From the NCBI GenBank assembly GCA_021324775.1, contig JAJPIM010000030.1, forward strand, positions 62,001 to 126,000: DNA of 64,000 nt. Reading direction: 5' to 3'. Shown in pieces: positions 8,140-16,773 of this stretch (position 1 is its first letter; every line of letters begins with the position of its first letter). The notes below the pieces were generated by a model. The model searched no databases. It was given only the letters and a program-made list of their open reading frames with translations, and was not told the origin of the DNA. The DNA is from Gemmatimonadota bacterium (GTDB lineage: Bacteria; Gemmatimonadota; Gemmatimonadetes; Gemmatimonadales; Gemmatimonadaceae). The position numbers and the translations under genes are program-made.

Positions 8140-9297
8140 ATGCGAGGCGCACCATCGAGAGGTAGCATGCGAGAGGCACAACGCCGGGACGCAGGTCGGG
8201 GGGCCGAGTTAGCGCGTGTGTTTGCGCTCGTGTTTCTGATAGTGGCTGTGCCGGCGGCGGAGGCGCAGGACACGACCGATCATGCCGCGCATCACGTGTA
8301 TGAGCTTGGCGCGTTTACCGTCGAGAGTGGCGCGACGATTCCCCAGGCGAAACTCGTGTACGCGACCTATGGCCATCTCGACTCGCATCGGGACAACGCG
8401 ATCCTGCTTCCGTCGCACTACATGGCGGACCATCACGGGTACGACTGGCTGATCGGTCCGCCGCTGGCCCTCGACACGACGCGGTATTTCCTCATCGCGA
8501 CCGAGATGTTCGGGAACGGACACTCATCGTCACCCAGCAACACACCCGAGCCGTTTCATGGGCCGCGGTTTCCGGTTACGACAATTCGGGACAATGTCGA
8601 AGCGGTGCACCGTCTGCTGACGCAGGAGCTGGGGATCACGCATCTCCGCGCGATCATCGGCTTCTCCATGGGAGCGGAGCAGGCCTTTCAGTGGGCGGTC
8701 AGCTATCCGTCCTTCATGGACCGGATCGTCGCGACCTCGGGCACCGCCAAGTGTTACGGCCACGGCTACGTGCGGCTCGAGGGGCAGATCGCGGCTCTCG
8801 AGGCTGATGGGGACTTCAAGGGCGGCGACTACACCGAGGAGCCCGTGCGGGGCATCCGCGCCTTTGGCGCCGTGTGGGCCGGATGGTTGTATTCGCAGGA
8901 GTGGTGGCGCCGGGAGTTGTGGCGTACACTGATGCCGCAGGCGAAGACCGCGGGCGATGCGATGGCGGCGGTCGTCAAGGGCTTCGAGGGCGCGGATGCG
9001 AACAACTACATCCTGCAGGCGCGGACCTGGGAGCAGCACGACGTAGGCACGACCAAGGGATTCGACGGAAACGTCGAGCGTGCATTGCGGTCGATCACGG
9101 TGCCGGTGCTCTACATGCCGTCAGCGACCGATCTGTATTTCCCGCTGGGCGATGCCGAGTACGAGAAGCAGTTCATCGCGCACGTGCAGTTCCTGCCGAT
9201 TCCATCGCTGTGGGGCCATCCAGCCGGTGCGGGCGAAGCGCCGGCCGACCGCGCCTTTCTCAACACGCACATCCGGGACTTCCTCGGGCAGCGATAA
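8140..9297 (+). CDS. Secreted alpha/beta hydrolase of the MetX (homoserine acetyltransferase-like) group
   Basis: The protein has up to 385 residues. After a basic N-terminus there is a hydrophobic signal peptide (VFALVFLIVAVPAAEAQ). The mature part follows MetX-type hydrolases, with KLVYATYG near the start and the nucleophile elbow GFSMG with Ser176. The acid is probably Asp in SATDLYFPLGD and the histidine that of LWGHPAG. Secretion and absence of methionine genes nearby argue against a role in methionine synthesis; an exported esterase or acyltransferase is more likely. The first ATG abuts the tandem repeats; an internal ATG at 8167 is an alternative start. Confidence 0.82.
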   Translation: MRGAPSRGSMREAQRRDAGRGAELARVFALVFLIVAVPAAEAQDTTDHAAHHVYELGAFTVESGATIPQAKLVYATYGHLDSHRDNAILLPSHYMADHHGYDWLIGPPLALDTTRYFLIATEMFGNGHSSSPSNTPEPFHGPRFPVTTIRDNVEAVHRLLTQELGITHLRAIIGFSMGAEQAFQWAVSYPSFMDRIVATSGTAKCYGHGYVRLEGQIAALEADGDFKGGDYTEEPVRGIRAFGAVWAGWLYSQEWWRRELWRTLMPQAKTAGDAMAAVVKGFEGADANNYILQARTWEQHDVGTTKGFDGNVERALRSITVPVLYMPSATDLYFPLGDAEYEKQFIAHVQFLPIPSLWGHPAGAGEAPADRAFLNTHIRDFLGQR

Positions 9298-9322
9298 GGG
9301 GCCGATGCGCGAATTGCAGGAT

Positions 9323-9362
9323 GCGCCGTTCTCGAACGGCGCCTGCTGCCCTCGGCGACAGG
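9323..9362. repeat. Single copy of the CCGTTC-TC-GAACGG hairpin repeat
   Basis: Arms GCGCCGTTC and GAACGGCGC around a TC loop, followed by CTGCTGCCCTCGGCGACAGG. This matches about 40 bp of each unit of the array at 46703-47143. It lies between the convergent ends of the genes at 9297 and 9511. Confidence 0.88.
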
Positions 9363-9470
9363 CAGGTGGTGGGACGGCAACCTCACACTGCGGGGACAAA
9401 ATCGCCGGCACGGCAGGCCCCGATCTGACCGCTCGAAAAACATCGGAAGGAAGAAAGGAGAAAGGAGAGC

Positions 9471-9501
9471 AAAAAAACCGCGGCCCCTTGGCCACGGGGC
9501 C
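9471..9501 (-). terminator. Rho-independent terminator of the 9511-10062 gene
   Basis: Read on the minus strand just after the stop at 9511: arms GGCCCC and GGGGCC (9501-9496 and 9487-9482) with an 8-base centre, then GCGG and seven T's (9477-9471). This is the clearest intrinsic terminator in the window. Confidence 0.85.
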
Positions 9502-9510
9502 TCATGGAGG

Positions 9511-10062
9511 CTACGTCGCCGCGCGATGCGTGGGACGTTTTGTGACCGCGCGGGCCGAGTCGTGTGCGGCCGGCGGTGATGGGACGGCGGGCTTCGGGGC
9601 TGGCTTGGCGGCGGCCGGCGTCATGGGCAGCGTGCGGATGGAGTCGGCTGCGAGGTACGTGACGCGCACGTCGCCGACGCGTGGCACCTTGCCTTCGACA
9701 AACGCGGGGCCCACGTACTGCACCGTGAGCTGTTTGGGGGCAGTCCACTGGACCGACACCGCGCGCGCGTTCTCGATCCAGACCGTCCCCGAGTCGCCGC
9801 TCGTGGCGGCGCGGGCCGCAGCGCTCGTGGCCGCGCTGTCGCGTGAACCGGAGCGGCCGATTCGCACGACGGTGTAGCGCCGGCCATTCACTCCAGCCTC
9901 CCGCACGGAGACCACGTGTGCGAGGTGCGTGGAGTCGGGGCTCGCGATGACCTGCTCGACCTGCTCCGTCGCGTGCCATGCGCGGTACGCCATCAGCACG
10001 CCTCCCGCGGCGGCCAGCGCGGCCGTGAGCAGCGTCGCGAGGACGAGGCGTCCGGCGCTCAC
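9511..10062 (-). CDS. Hypothetical membrane-anchored or exported protein
   Basis: I do not recognise this 183-residue protein with confidence. A hydrophobic segment (about residues 5-25) is a signal peptide or membrane anchor. The middle (residues ~45-130) is beta-rich, with VVRIGRSG and VWIENARAVSVQW, weakly reminiscent of DUF5412-type domains. The last 40 residues are Pro/Ala/Lys-rich and probably disordered. The start is GTG and the gene is followed by a strong terminator, so it is likely expressed alone. Confidence 0.7.
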   Translation of the reverse strand: MSAGRLVLATLLTAALAAAGGVLMAYRAWHATEQVEQVIASPDSTHLAHVVSVREAGVNGRRYTVVRIGRSGSRDSAATSAAARAATSGDSGTVWIENARAVSVQWTAPKQLTVQYVGPAFVEGKVPRVGDVRVTYLAADSIRTLPMTPAAAKPAPKPAVPSPPAAHDSARAVTKRPTHRAAT

Positions 10063-10096
10063 AGAGAGTTCACGGAGAGCTCACGGAGAGTTCACG
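10060..10096. repeat. 11-bp tandem repeat at the start of the 9511-10062 gene
   Basis: Just over three copies of CACGGAGAG[TC]T (first copy CACAGAGAGTT) with an exact 11-bp period. They overlap the GTG start codon at 10060-10062 and its upstream region. One unit is about one helical turn, so this could be a phased protein-binding site; no direct evidence for that. Confidence 0.85.
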
Positions 10097-10247
10097 GTGC
10101 GCTCGTCCGCATGCGATAGGGTGACGCGCGTGACCGCCGAATCGGGCCGCGCGTCGCTCGTGGATGAGGCCTCTGGCCATCCGGGCTTGTTCGTGCCAGC
10201 GAACACGACAGAACGATGCGTCGCGCCGAGTGTATGGACCAGGATCC

Positions 10248-10979
10248 ATGACACTTTCGCTGCGATACAGGCACGGCGCCCGGACGGCGCCGGGCAGGCC
10301 ATCCGCGTGCGGAACGCCGTACGGGGTCCGGCGTGCCTTGTATCGGGGGATCGCGGTGCTGGTGATCTGTGCCGGGGTGGCGACGCCAAATGCCGCGGCT
10401 GGGGCGCAGGGGCGGCCCGATTCGTCGTCGGTGATGGGTGGGGGTGACAGTTCGGTTGCCAGGGGCAGTGCAGCGCGCGCGGGCGACAGTGCGCGGGTTG
10501 GCGGGCTCTTGCTGCTGCCCGCGGCGGTGGCGTCCGGGAGCCATCTGTACGAGCTGATCCCGGAGGAGAGCGACGACATCCGGTCGGCGATCGACGCCTC
10601 GATCTCTCACATGAACTTCATCATCCGGCCGATCGCGCGCCACCGTCTGTCCAAGGCGAATCGCCGGGCCGATCATCTCGAGTTCGAGGCGCAATCCGAC
10701 ACCCTCGCGGTGACATTCGACGAGATGAACCCGATCCTCACGCCGTTGAATGGCGATTCGACGCCGTGGAAGCGAGGGGGGACGCACGAGTGGTATCAGG
10801 TACGCCTGGTCCCGTCGGGCGACACTCTGCGGCAGATCATCAAGACCGATGACGGCCAGCGCGAGAACGATTTCATCTTCCTGGATGACGGCGCGAGAGT
10901 CGCGCTTCACGTGATCCTGACGGCGGAGCGGCTTCCCATCCCGCTGCAATACACCCTGCTCTACCGCCGCGAGTACTGA
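10248..10979 (+). CDS. Hypothetical exported protein
   Basis: From the ATG at 10248 this encodes 243 residues. An upstream in-frame start at 10164 would add a stretch without signal-peptide character. A hydrophobic segment (GIAVLVICAGVATPNAAAGAQ) follows a basic region, consistent with an export signal. The mature part has a conserved-looking domain starting ELIPEESDDIRSAIDASI and including TFDEMNPILTP. It ends in a beta-rich region closing with LQYTLLYRREY. I know no family for it. It converges with the S41 protease gene, 58 bp away. Confidence 0.68.
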   Translation: MTLSLRYRHGARTAPGRPSACGTPYGVRRALYRGIAVLVICAGVATPNAAAGAQGRPDSSSVMGGGDSSVARGSAARAGDSARVGGLLLLPAAVASGSHLYELIPEESDDIRSAIDASISHMNFIIRPIARHRLSKANRRADHLEFEAQSDTLAVTFDEMNPILTPLNGDSTPWKRGGTHEWYQVRLVPSGDTLRQIIKTDDGQRENDFIFLDDGARVALHVILTAERLPIPLQYTLLYRREY

Positions 10980-11037
10980 CGCGCGTCTACTGCAGCGCGT
11001 GTACTGAGCGGCCCTCTGGCCGGTCCGGGCTGGCGGG

Positions 11038-12699
11038 TCAGCTCGGAATGAGATCGGCTGCGGCGAGGACCTGCTGCTCGGTGGCGGCTCCGTGGAGGAG
11101 ATTGAGCGCGGCGCGCAGCTGGGCGTCGTCGGGGATGCCGCGGCGGAAGACCGCGGAGTCGCCGAAGGCGCGGCGTGCGACTTCGCGGTCGATCAGCCGG
11201 TCGATGACCGGCGCGCCGGCATCAAACGCCTGGCGGTCGACTTTGACCCCGTAGGCTTCGAGCTTGGTGTAGAACGCGGCGCGCCAGGCCGGGTCGTCGG
11301 TGTACGTGGAGTGTCCGCTGGCCGAAACCGCGGGGGTGACGTCGAGGGCGACATCGGCGAGGGCGCGGCGGGCGTCGGCGCCGTGTTCGGCGAGCAGGCG
11401 CAGCATGGGGCGGGCCGACGAGGGGAAGGTATCGGCCGCGACGAAGACATCGGGGATGATTCCGCCGCCGCCGTAGAGCGTCCGGCCCGCGTCGGAGTGG
11501 TACGTCGGCCGGCCCGCGCGCGCGCCGAGGAGGGACGTGGGAGCGGGCGTCGTGTCGTCGTCGACCAGGCGGTTATTCACGAGCGTGCGGTTGCGATGGA
11601 TGGAGCGGCCCGACGGTGTGAACCACCGGCCGGTCGTCATCTTCACCGCCCAGCCGCCATCGAGCGGGAACATCGTCTGCACGAGACCTTTGCCGAATGA
11701 CGTCGTGCCGACGAGGACGGCGCGGTCGTGATCCTGGAGCGCGCCCGCGACGATCTCGGAGGCCGAGGCGGTGCCGCCGTCGATGAGGACCGCGAGCGGG
11801 TGGGCGGTTTCGTCGCCCTGGTCGCGGGTCTTGAGCAACTGTGGCAACTGGCCGCGATAGCGAACGCTGACGACCGGCTGGTTCGCGTGCAGGAAGATAT
11901 TGGTGACGGCGAGGGCCGCATCGAGATCGCCGCCGCCGTTGCCGCGGAGATCGAGGACGTAGGACGACGCGCCTTCGGCGCGGAGCCGGGCGACCGCGCG
12001 CGCCGCTTCGTCAGCGGCGGTCTCGCTGAAGCGCTGGACGGGAATGTATCCGGTGTGGGCATCCAGCATGACGGCATACGGGACCGAGGGGACGTGGACC
12101 TTCGACCGGATCATGCGGTCGCGGATCGCCGTGGGGACACCGGCGCGCGCAAACGTCACCTCGACCGGCGTGCCGACGGCGCCGGTGGTGTGTGCGGAGA
12201 CCCGATCCGGCGTCCAGCCCTTTGTGGATTCGCCGTCGACAGCGACGATGCGGTCACCGATCTGCACACCGGCGAGGGCGGCCGGGAAACCGGCGAAGAC
12301 CGCGGTGACGGTCACCTCATCGCCGGACTGTTCGATGCCCATGCCAAGGCCGCCGTAGCTATTGCCGATCGAGTTCCGGAGGAACGACGCCAGCTCGGCG
12401 GGCGAGTAGAGATCGGCGTACGGATCGTGGAGCTCTTTCACGAGGCCGCGGGCGGCGTTCTCGTAGAGGACGTCTTCCGAGAGCGAATCGACCGAATGGG
12501 CGGCCACTTCGTGGAATACCGCGTCGAACAGTTCTATGCCGGTCCGGTGCAGCACGGCCGGGGCGCTCCAGGCGGTGCCGGCGACGACAGCGAGAACTGC
12601 GGCGGTGCCCCAGACGATCCGATTGCGCCATGGGCGGCCGCGGGACGGTGTGGCCGGCTCACCGGCGGATGTCGGTTGCTCAGTGCGCATCTGATTCAT
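11038..12699 (-). CDS. S41-family C-terminal processing peptidase with PDZ domain
   Basis: The 553-residue protein has an N-terminal membrane anchor (about residues 29-48), so it should act in the periplasm. A PDZ domain follows (about 115-185, IGNSYGGLGMGIEQ onward), then the S41 catalytic domain. The Ser/Lys dyad is Ser312 (GGTASASEIVAG) and Lys337 (SFGKGLVQT), 25 residues apart as in plant/algal CtpA. The tail of about 150 residues beyond the core is predicted helical and unassigned. These enzymes trim or degrade exported proteins by their C-termini. The gene stands alone. Confidence 0.93.
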   Translation of the reverse strand: MNQMRTEQPTSAGEPATPSRGRPWRNRIVWGTAAVLAVVAGTAWSAPAVLHRTGIELFDAVFHEVAAHSVDSLSEDVLYENAARGLVKELHDPYADLYSPAELASFLRNSIGNSYGGLGMGIEQSGDEVTVTAVFAGFPAALAGVQIGDRIVAVDGESTKGWTPDRVSAHTTGAVGTPVEVTFARAGVPTAIRDRMIRSKVHVPSVPYAVMLDAHTGYIPVQRFSETAADEAARAVARLRAEGASSYVLDLRGNGGGDLDAALAVTNIFLHANQPVVSVRYRGQLPQLLKTRDQGDETAHPLAVLIDGGTASASEIVAGALQDHDRAVLVGTTSFGKGLVQTMFPLDGGWAVKMTTGRWFTPSGRSIHRNRTLVNNRLVDDDTTPAPTSLLGARAGRPTYHSDAGRTLYGGGGIIPDVFVAADTFPSSARPMLRLLAEHGADARRALADVALDVTPAVSASGHSTYTDDPAWRAAFYTKLEAYGVKVDRQAFDAGAPVIDRLIDREVARRAFGDSAVFRRGIPDDAQLRAALNLLHGAATEQQVLAAADLIPS

Positions 12700-12974
12700 C
12701 TCTCAGGGCTTGGACACTGGGTGCACAGCGCCAGTTGCCGCGGGGCCGGGTGGTTGGCTGGCGGACTGCGCCGAGCGATCGCGGCAATCTAGCGCCCGTG
12801 CCGGGCGTGAGTCACCGGGCTCGTCCGAAACAGGGGCTCGGTGTGTGCCGTATTGAGGAGTACAGGTGTGCAGGCATAGATGATCGTTGCGTTCCCGGGC
12901 CGGTCGCCACCGGAACTGGGAGCGGCTCGGGACGCACGGTCCACCCGCCTCGCGTGGGTTCTGAACGGAGTGTG
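12700..12974. other. Intergenic region between the S41 peptidase and malate synthase
   Basis: These 275 bp separate two minus-strand genes and must hold the S41 promoter. I find no convincing ORF, palindrome, repeat or T-run terminator. Confidence 0.5.
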
Positions 12975-14582
12975 TCATCCCTGGGCGGCCGAGTCGCGAT
13001 CGAGGTACGGCGCGCCGGCCAGGGTCAGGAAATCGGCGAAGGCGTCATCGAGCACCAACTGATCGAGCAGGGTGGCGGCGTCCGCGAGGCGGCCAACGCC
13101 CGTGGTGCGCGAGCGCAGCGCAGTGACAGCCGCATCGCGTTCCCTGGCGTACATCGCATCGGTGAGCGGGGCTCCGCCATCGATGGGCACGCGGTGGCGC
13201 CGCCACTGCCAGAGCTGGGCGCGCGAGATTTCCGCCGTCGCCGTGTCTTCCATGAGATTGTCGATTCCGACCGCGCCTGACCCGTCGAGCCACGCCGCGA
13301 GATATTCGAGTGCAACGCGGATATTGGTGTGGACGCCGGCGGCGCTGACACCACTTCCGGGAATCCGCACATCGAGGAGCGGTGCGGTGTCGCCGCCGGG
13401 AGGGGTGGCGGAGCGTGAGCCTGCGTGGCTGACGTGATGCGCGAACGCTTCGCGTGCGACGGACACGAGGTCCGGGTGGGCGATCCAGGTGCCGTCGAAG
13501 CCACGCGCCACTTCGCGCAGCTTGTCTTCGCGCACCTTGGCGAGCGCCGTGCGGTTGACCTCCTCATCGCGGCGGCTCGGAATGAAGGCCGCCATGCCGC
13601 CGATGGCCTGGGCGCCGCGCCAGTGGCAGGTACGCGCGAGGCGTTCCGCGTAGGCCTGCATGAACGGCACGGCCATGGTGACGAGGGACCGGTCCGGCAG
13701 GACGAAGGCGGGATCCGTGCGGAATTTCTTGATGACGCTGAAGATGTAGTCCCAGCGTCCCGCGTTGAGAGCGGCGCCGTGCTCGCGCAACTCGTAGAGA
13801 ATCTCTTCCATCTCGAACGCGGCGAGGATCGTTTCGATCAGGACCGTGGCCCGGATCGTTCCGCGGGGAATGCCGAGGGCGCCCTGCGCGGCAACGAAGA
13901 CATCATTCCAGAGGCGTGCCTCGCGGTGGCTCTCCATCTTGGGCAGATAGAAAAACGGTCCCGCGCCGCGTGCGGCGAGCGTCCGCGCATTGTGGAAGAA
14001 GAACATCCCGAAGTCGAAGAGACTGGCCGACACCGGCTGGCCGTCGACGCGCACGTGTGATTCCGTGAGGTGCCAGCCCCGGGGCCGCATGAGGAGCGTG
14101 GCGAGCCGGGCAGCGAGGCGGTACGTGCGGCCATCGGGACTCTCGTAGGAGAGCGTGCCCTGGACCGCGTCGATCAGGTTCGCGTGGGCGCGGACGACAT
14201 TGGGCCAGGTGGGCGAAAGAGAGTCCTCGAGATCGGCCATGAATCCCGACGCGCCGGAGTTGAGCGCGTTGATCATCATCTTGCGGTCCGCGGGGCCGGT
14301 GATCTCGACGTGGCGTTCGGCGAGCGCGGGCGGCGGAGCGGTGACGGACCAGTCGCGCGATCGGATCTCGGCGGTCTCTGGCAGCAGGCCGGGCCGCGCA
14401 CCGGCATCGAGGGCGGCCTGGCGGGTGGCGCGCGCGTCCAGCAGGCGGAGCCGGGTGGGATTGAACGCGCGGTGGAGCCGCGCGACGAACGCCAGGGCTT
14501 CTGGCGTCAGGACTCGTCCCGCGTCCGGCTGCACTTCGCCGGCGATCTCGACCTGCCCTGCGGATTCAGACACGTTGGTCAC
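12975..14582 (-). CDS. aceB: Malate synthase A
   Basis: Condenses glyoxylate and acetyl-CoA to malate, the second enzyme of the glyoxylate bypass. The 535-residue length fits isoform A. Conserved stretches include [12 protein letters not shown], the RATVLIETI segment holding the catalytic Arg, [15 protein letters not shown], and [15 protein letters not shown] holding the catalytic base Asp region. Isocitrate lyase is not adjacent and was not seen in the window. The regulator of the branch point, AceK, is at 43855. Upstream (14583-14800) lies a short gap with an 11-bp repeat. Confidence 0.94.
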   Translation of the reverse strand: MTNVSESAGQVEIAGEVQPDAGRVLTPEALAFVARLHRAFNPTRLRLLDARATRQAALDAGARPGLLPETAEIRSRDWSVTAPPPALAERHVEITGPADRKMMINALNSGASGFMADLEDSLSPTWPNVVRAHANLIDAVQGTLSYESPDGRTYRLAARLATLLMRPRGWHLTESHVRVDGQPVSASLFDFGMFFFHNARTLAARGAGPFFYLPKMESHREARLWNDVFVAAQGALGIPRGTIRATVLIETILAAFEMEEILYELREHGAALNAGRWDYIFSVIKKFRTDPAFVLPDRSLVTMAVPFMQAYAERLARTCHWRGAQAIGGMAAFIPSRRDEEVNRTALAKVREDKLREVARGFDGTWIAHPDLVSVAREAFAHHVSHAGSRSATPPGGDTAPLLDVRIPGSGVSAAGVHTNIRVALEYLAAWLDGSGAVGIDNLMEDTATAEISRAQLWQWRRHRVPIDGGAPLTDAMYARERDAAVTALRSRTTGVGRLADAATLLDQLVLDDAFADFLTLAGAPYLDRDSAAQG

Positions 14583-14675
14583 GACGGACTCCCTCGATCG
14601 CTATCGGGTCACGGTGGGTGGCACGCCTCGGTAAACAACCGCTAATCCCGGGCCGTCCCTCTCAGATCACGGACG

Positions 14676-14708
14676 ACGACATCAGAACGACATCAGAACG
14701 ACATCAAA
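14676..14708. repeat. Three 11-bp tandem repeats between aceB and the RiPP-like peptide gene
   Basis: Three consecutive units of ACGACATCAGA (the third ends AAA) with an exact 11-bp period, 93 bp upstream of the ATG at 14801 and 94 bp upstream of the aceB start. Position between divergent genes makes a helically phased regulatory site plausible. Confidence 0.85.
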
Positions 14709-14800
14709 CGTGACGGGAGCAACGGCCGCTCGTCCTAGCTAGTGCGCGATTGGGCGTCGCAGCATATGTTCCAACGCCTGCTGACGAGGATCTGTCGTCG

Positions 14801-14977
14801 ATGAGTGCTCAAGCCGTTGCTCTTCCCCTGCCCCGTCCCTGGGTCGCGCCAACGTTGACCGAGCATGGTCCGTTGGCGGCGCTGGCGCACGCGACCGCGG
14901 GCGCAGTGCCGATGGTTGCGGCGCTGCTGCAGATCACGGTGAGCTGCGTGCAGAACCCGCCTTCCTGCACGACCTGA
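14801..14977 (+). CDS. Small peptide with lasso-RiPP-type leader (58 residues)
   Basis: The peptide has the leader pattern recognised by RiPP recognition elements in lasso-peptide systems: Trp14-x-x-Pro17-x-Leu19-x-x-x-Gly23-x-x-x-x-Leu28, close to the YxxPxLxxxGxxxxLT consensus. The T normally at 29 is Ala; Thr32 follows. The C-terminal part is hydrophobic, then SCVQNPPSCTT with Cys49 and Cys56. There is no Asp/Glu at positions expected for a lasso ring, so if this is a RiPP its maturation would be of another kind, or it matches only the 'lasso RiPP leader-containing' orphan family. I chose ATG 14801 over an upstream in-frame start at 14750 because an AGGA precedes it by about 10 bases. No B1, B2 or C maturation gene is nearby. 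Confidence 0.6.
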   Translation: MSAQAVALPLPRPWVAPTLTEHGPLAALAHATAGAVPMVAALLQITVSCVQNPPSCTT

Positions 14978-15040
14978 GCGAAGCACAGATCTCTCGCGCC
15001 TGAACGGCTGGGTGCGAGCGGGCCGGCACCTGCAAACCAG

Positions 15041-15496
15041 CTACAATTTGCGCCGGATCCACGTACGGGCGCGGGTGAACAGGTCGAACGCCCAGACCAA
15101 GAGGCGGACCGACGTAGCCATTGGGGGTCGCGGCATCGGCGGAAAGCGCTCCTCGATATAGCGGCGCCGGGCGATGCAGGCCGGGCATTGGGCGAGGTGA
15201 GCGAGGACGGCGTCCATGCGTGTGCGGCGGTCGCGGGATGATTCGGCATCCGTGCTTTTGCCAGCGTGCAGCGCGTGCAACTCGGCGCATTCCGGAAGCC
15301 CGCTCGCAGCGAGGGCGGCGTCGCGGTCGAGCATGCCGGCGCGCCACGTGAGCCACTGGACCACCCGGCGTGCAGGCTTGATGCGCCCGCGCTCCCAGGC
15401 GATCACCACGGCGGGTGTGAGATTCAGTTCGGCGGCCATGCCGTCGTGAGTGAGGCCGAGGCGCTGGCGGGTCGCGATGAGCTCTTCAGGAGACAC
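15041..15496 (-). CDS. HTH (XRE-like) regulator fused to an anti-sigma-type zinc finger
   Basis: The ~151-residue protein has an N-terminal helix-turn-helix (ELIATRQRLGLTHDGMAAELNLTP, ending WERGRIKPAR). A zf-HC2-type zinc finger follows, with ligands Cys70, His100, Cys104 and Cys107 (HLAQCPAC). The C-terminal segment is short, basic and amphipathic (RLLVWAFDLFTRARTWIRRKL) and could touch the membrane. A regulator combining DNA binding with an anti-sigma zinc finger is the reading; its partner is unknown. It converges on the RiPP-like peptide gene, 63 bp away. A GTG at 15532 would give 163 residues. Confidence 0.72.
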   Translation of the reverse strand: MSPEELIATRQRLGLTHDGMAAELNLTPAVVIAWERGRIKPARRVVQWLTWRAGMLDRDAALAASGLPECAELHALHAGKSTDAESSRDRRTRMDAVLAHLAQCPACIARRRYIEERFPPMPRPPMATSVRLLVWAFDLFTRARTWIRRKL

Positions 15497-15694
15497 GGAC
15501 GAAGCATGGCCCAGCCGCCGGGCGCCCGCCACCCGTTCGGCACTGTCAGTTGCCAGCCCCCTGCTCGGGCGGGTCGTGCGCCGGGCGATCGAGGCGTATT
15601 ATCGTCCCGACCGATACCGCCTATCCGGCACCGCGATCAGGGACGGGCTTCGTCCCGGGATTCGGCTGCAGCCCATCATCCGCCAGAGGGACCC

Positions 15695-16024
15695 ATGCGC
15701 AGTGACATGACGACGACCGCCTTCACCATCGACGGGTACCGGGTGACGCGGACCCTGGGAGTAGTACGCGGGATCACGGTGCGATCGCGATCGGTGGTTG
15801 GGACGTTCGGGGCGAGGGTACAGACCATGTTTGGCGGCAACATCACGATCTTGTCGGAGTTGTGCGAGCGGGCGCGGACCGAGGCATTCGATCTGATGTG
15901 CCAGCATGCCGACGGCGCGGGGGCCAACGCCGTCGTGGGGGTCCGGTACGATGCGGCCGAGGTGATGTAGGGTGCGACCGAGGTCCTATGTTATGGCACC
16001 GCGGTCGTAGTCGAGCAGGGCTGA
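15695..16024 (+). pseudogene. YbjQ/UPF0145-family gene interrupted by an in-frame TAG
   Basis: From ATG 15695 (AGAGGG Shine-Dalgarno at 15685-15690) the frame reads MRSDMTTTAFTIDGYRVTRT and on through GANAVVGVRYDAAEVM. It then meets TAG at 15968-15970. The same frame continues after the stop as GATEVLCYGTAVVVEQG to TGA at 16022-16024, which is the conserved C-terminal strand of the family. The homologous position is usually Gln, so a single CAG-to-TAG change explains it. The truncated product would have 91 residues instead of 109 and lack the last strand of the pentamer-forming fold. It is either a recent nonsense mutation, an error in the sequence, or an amber read-through site. Confidence 0.85.
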
Positions 16025-16224
16025 TCCCGTCGGGTGATCGGCAGAGGGACCGGATTCGCGGAGATATGGCAGAGTCCGTCCGTAGCCTATCGCCGTGACA
16101 ATCGTCGTTTCATAGCAGAAATCCGCCGGCGTAGTTACTGGTGGCGGAGCGGTACGAACGATACTTTGCCGTCGCATCGACGCGCCCGCGCGTCACACAC
16201 GAGAAATGGCCAACCGGAGGCGCC

Positions 16225-16773
16225 ATGCACGACAGGAAACGCGAGGCATGCCGTCCGCGAACCGCCGCCAAGGCACCCATGCTTCGCGTGGAGGGTCGCG
16301 TACCGAGTAATACTGATGCGACCATCGTGTTTCATCTGCCGTTGCCGCCATTGGCTGGCGCCGGCGCGCGCGCCGTTCATGCGCTCGAACGCCGCGCCAA
16401 GAAAGCGTATTTCGCCGTGCTCGATGCAATGCGCACCGGCATCGTGGATGCCGATCGCGCGGCGCAGGTCTCGCGACTCGCGGGAGAGGCGCGTGCGCGA
16501 CGCTCCGCCGACACCGCATCCGAAGCGCTCGATCAACTGGTGTGGGTAATGGGCGCGGTCGCCGCGGGAGTCGCGGGTGCCCCGTTGCTGCCGCACTTGT
16601 CGGAGCCGCTCGCGGTGCTCGTGGTGGGTGTGACGTCGGCGTCGGCGTCCGCACTGGTGCCGTCGCCGAGTGAGGCGCTTCCCGAGTTTCTGCGCTGGCC
16701 GCTCGAGTGGCTGCAAACGCGGGGCTTTACCGTGCCGACGGGCCTCGAGGTCAAAGTCGCGACCCCGAGCTGA
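16225..16773 (+). CDS. Hypothetical protein with a hydrophobic hairpin
   Basis: The 182-residue protein is not recognised. ATG 16225 is preceded by GGAGG four bases upstream, which favours it over an in-frame start at 16141. The first ~45 residues are basic. A charged helical stretch (ALERRAKKAYFAVLDAM) follows, then two hydrophobic segments (LVWVMGAVAAGVAGAPLL and PLAVLVVGVTSASASALV) suggesting a membrane hairpin. The last 40 residues are amphipathic. It heads three consecutive plus-strand genes of unknown function. Confidence 0.62.
   Translation: MHDRKREACRPRTAAKAPMLRVEGRVPSNTDATIVFHLPLPPLAGAGARAVHALERRAKKAYFAVLDAMRTGIVDADRAAQVSRLAGEARARRSADTASEALDQLVWVMGAVAAGVAGAPLLPHLSEPLAVLVVGVTSASASALVPSPSEALPEFLRWPLEWLQTRGFTVPTGLEVKVATPS

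Noticed and set aside
8140-9297. Homoserine O-acetyltransferase for methionine synthesis
   Set aside because: The protein carries a signal peptide and has no methionine-pathway neighbours, so only MetX-like fold membership is claimed.
14801-14977. Classical lasso-peptide gene cluster
   Set aside because: The leader fits, but no ring-forming Asp/Glu is at the right place in the core and no B1, B2 or C genes are adjacent; kept only as a RiPP-like orphan.
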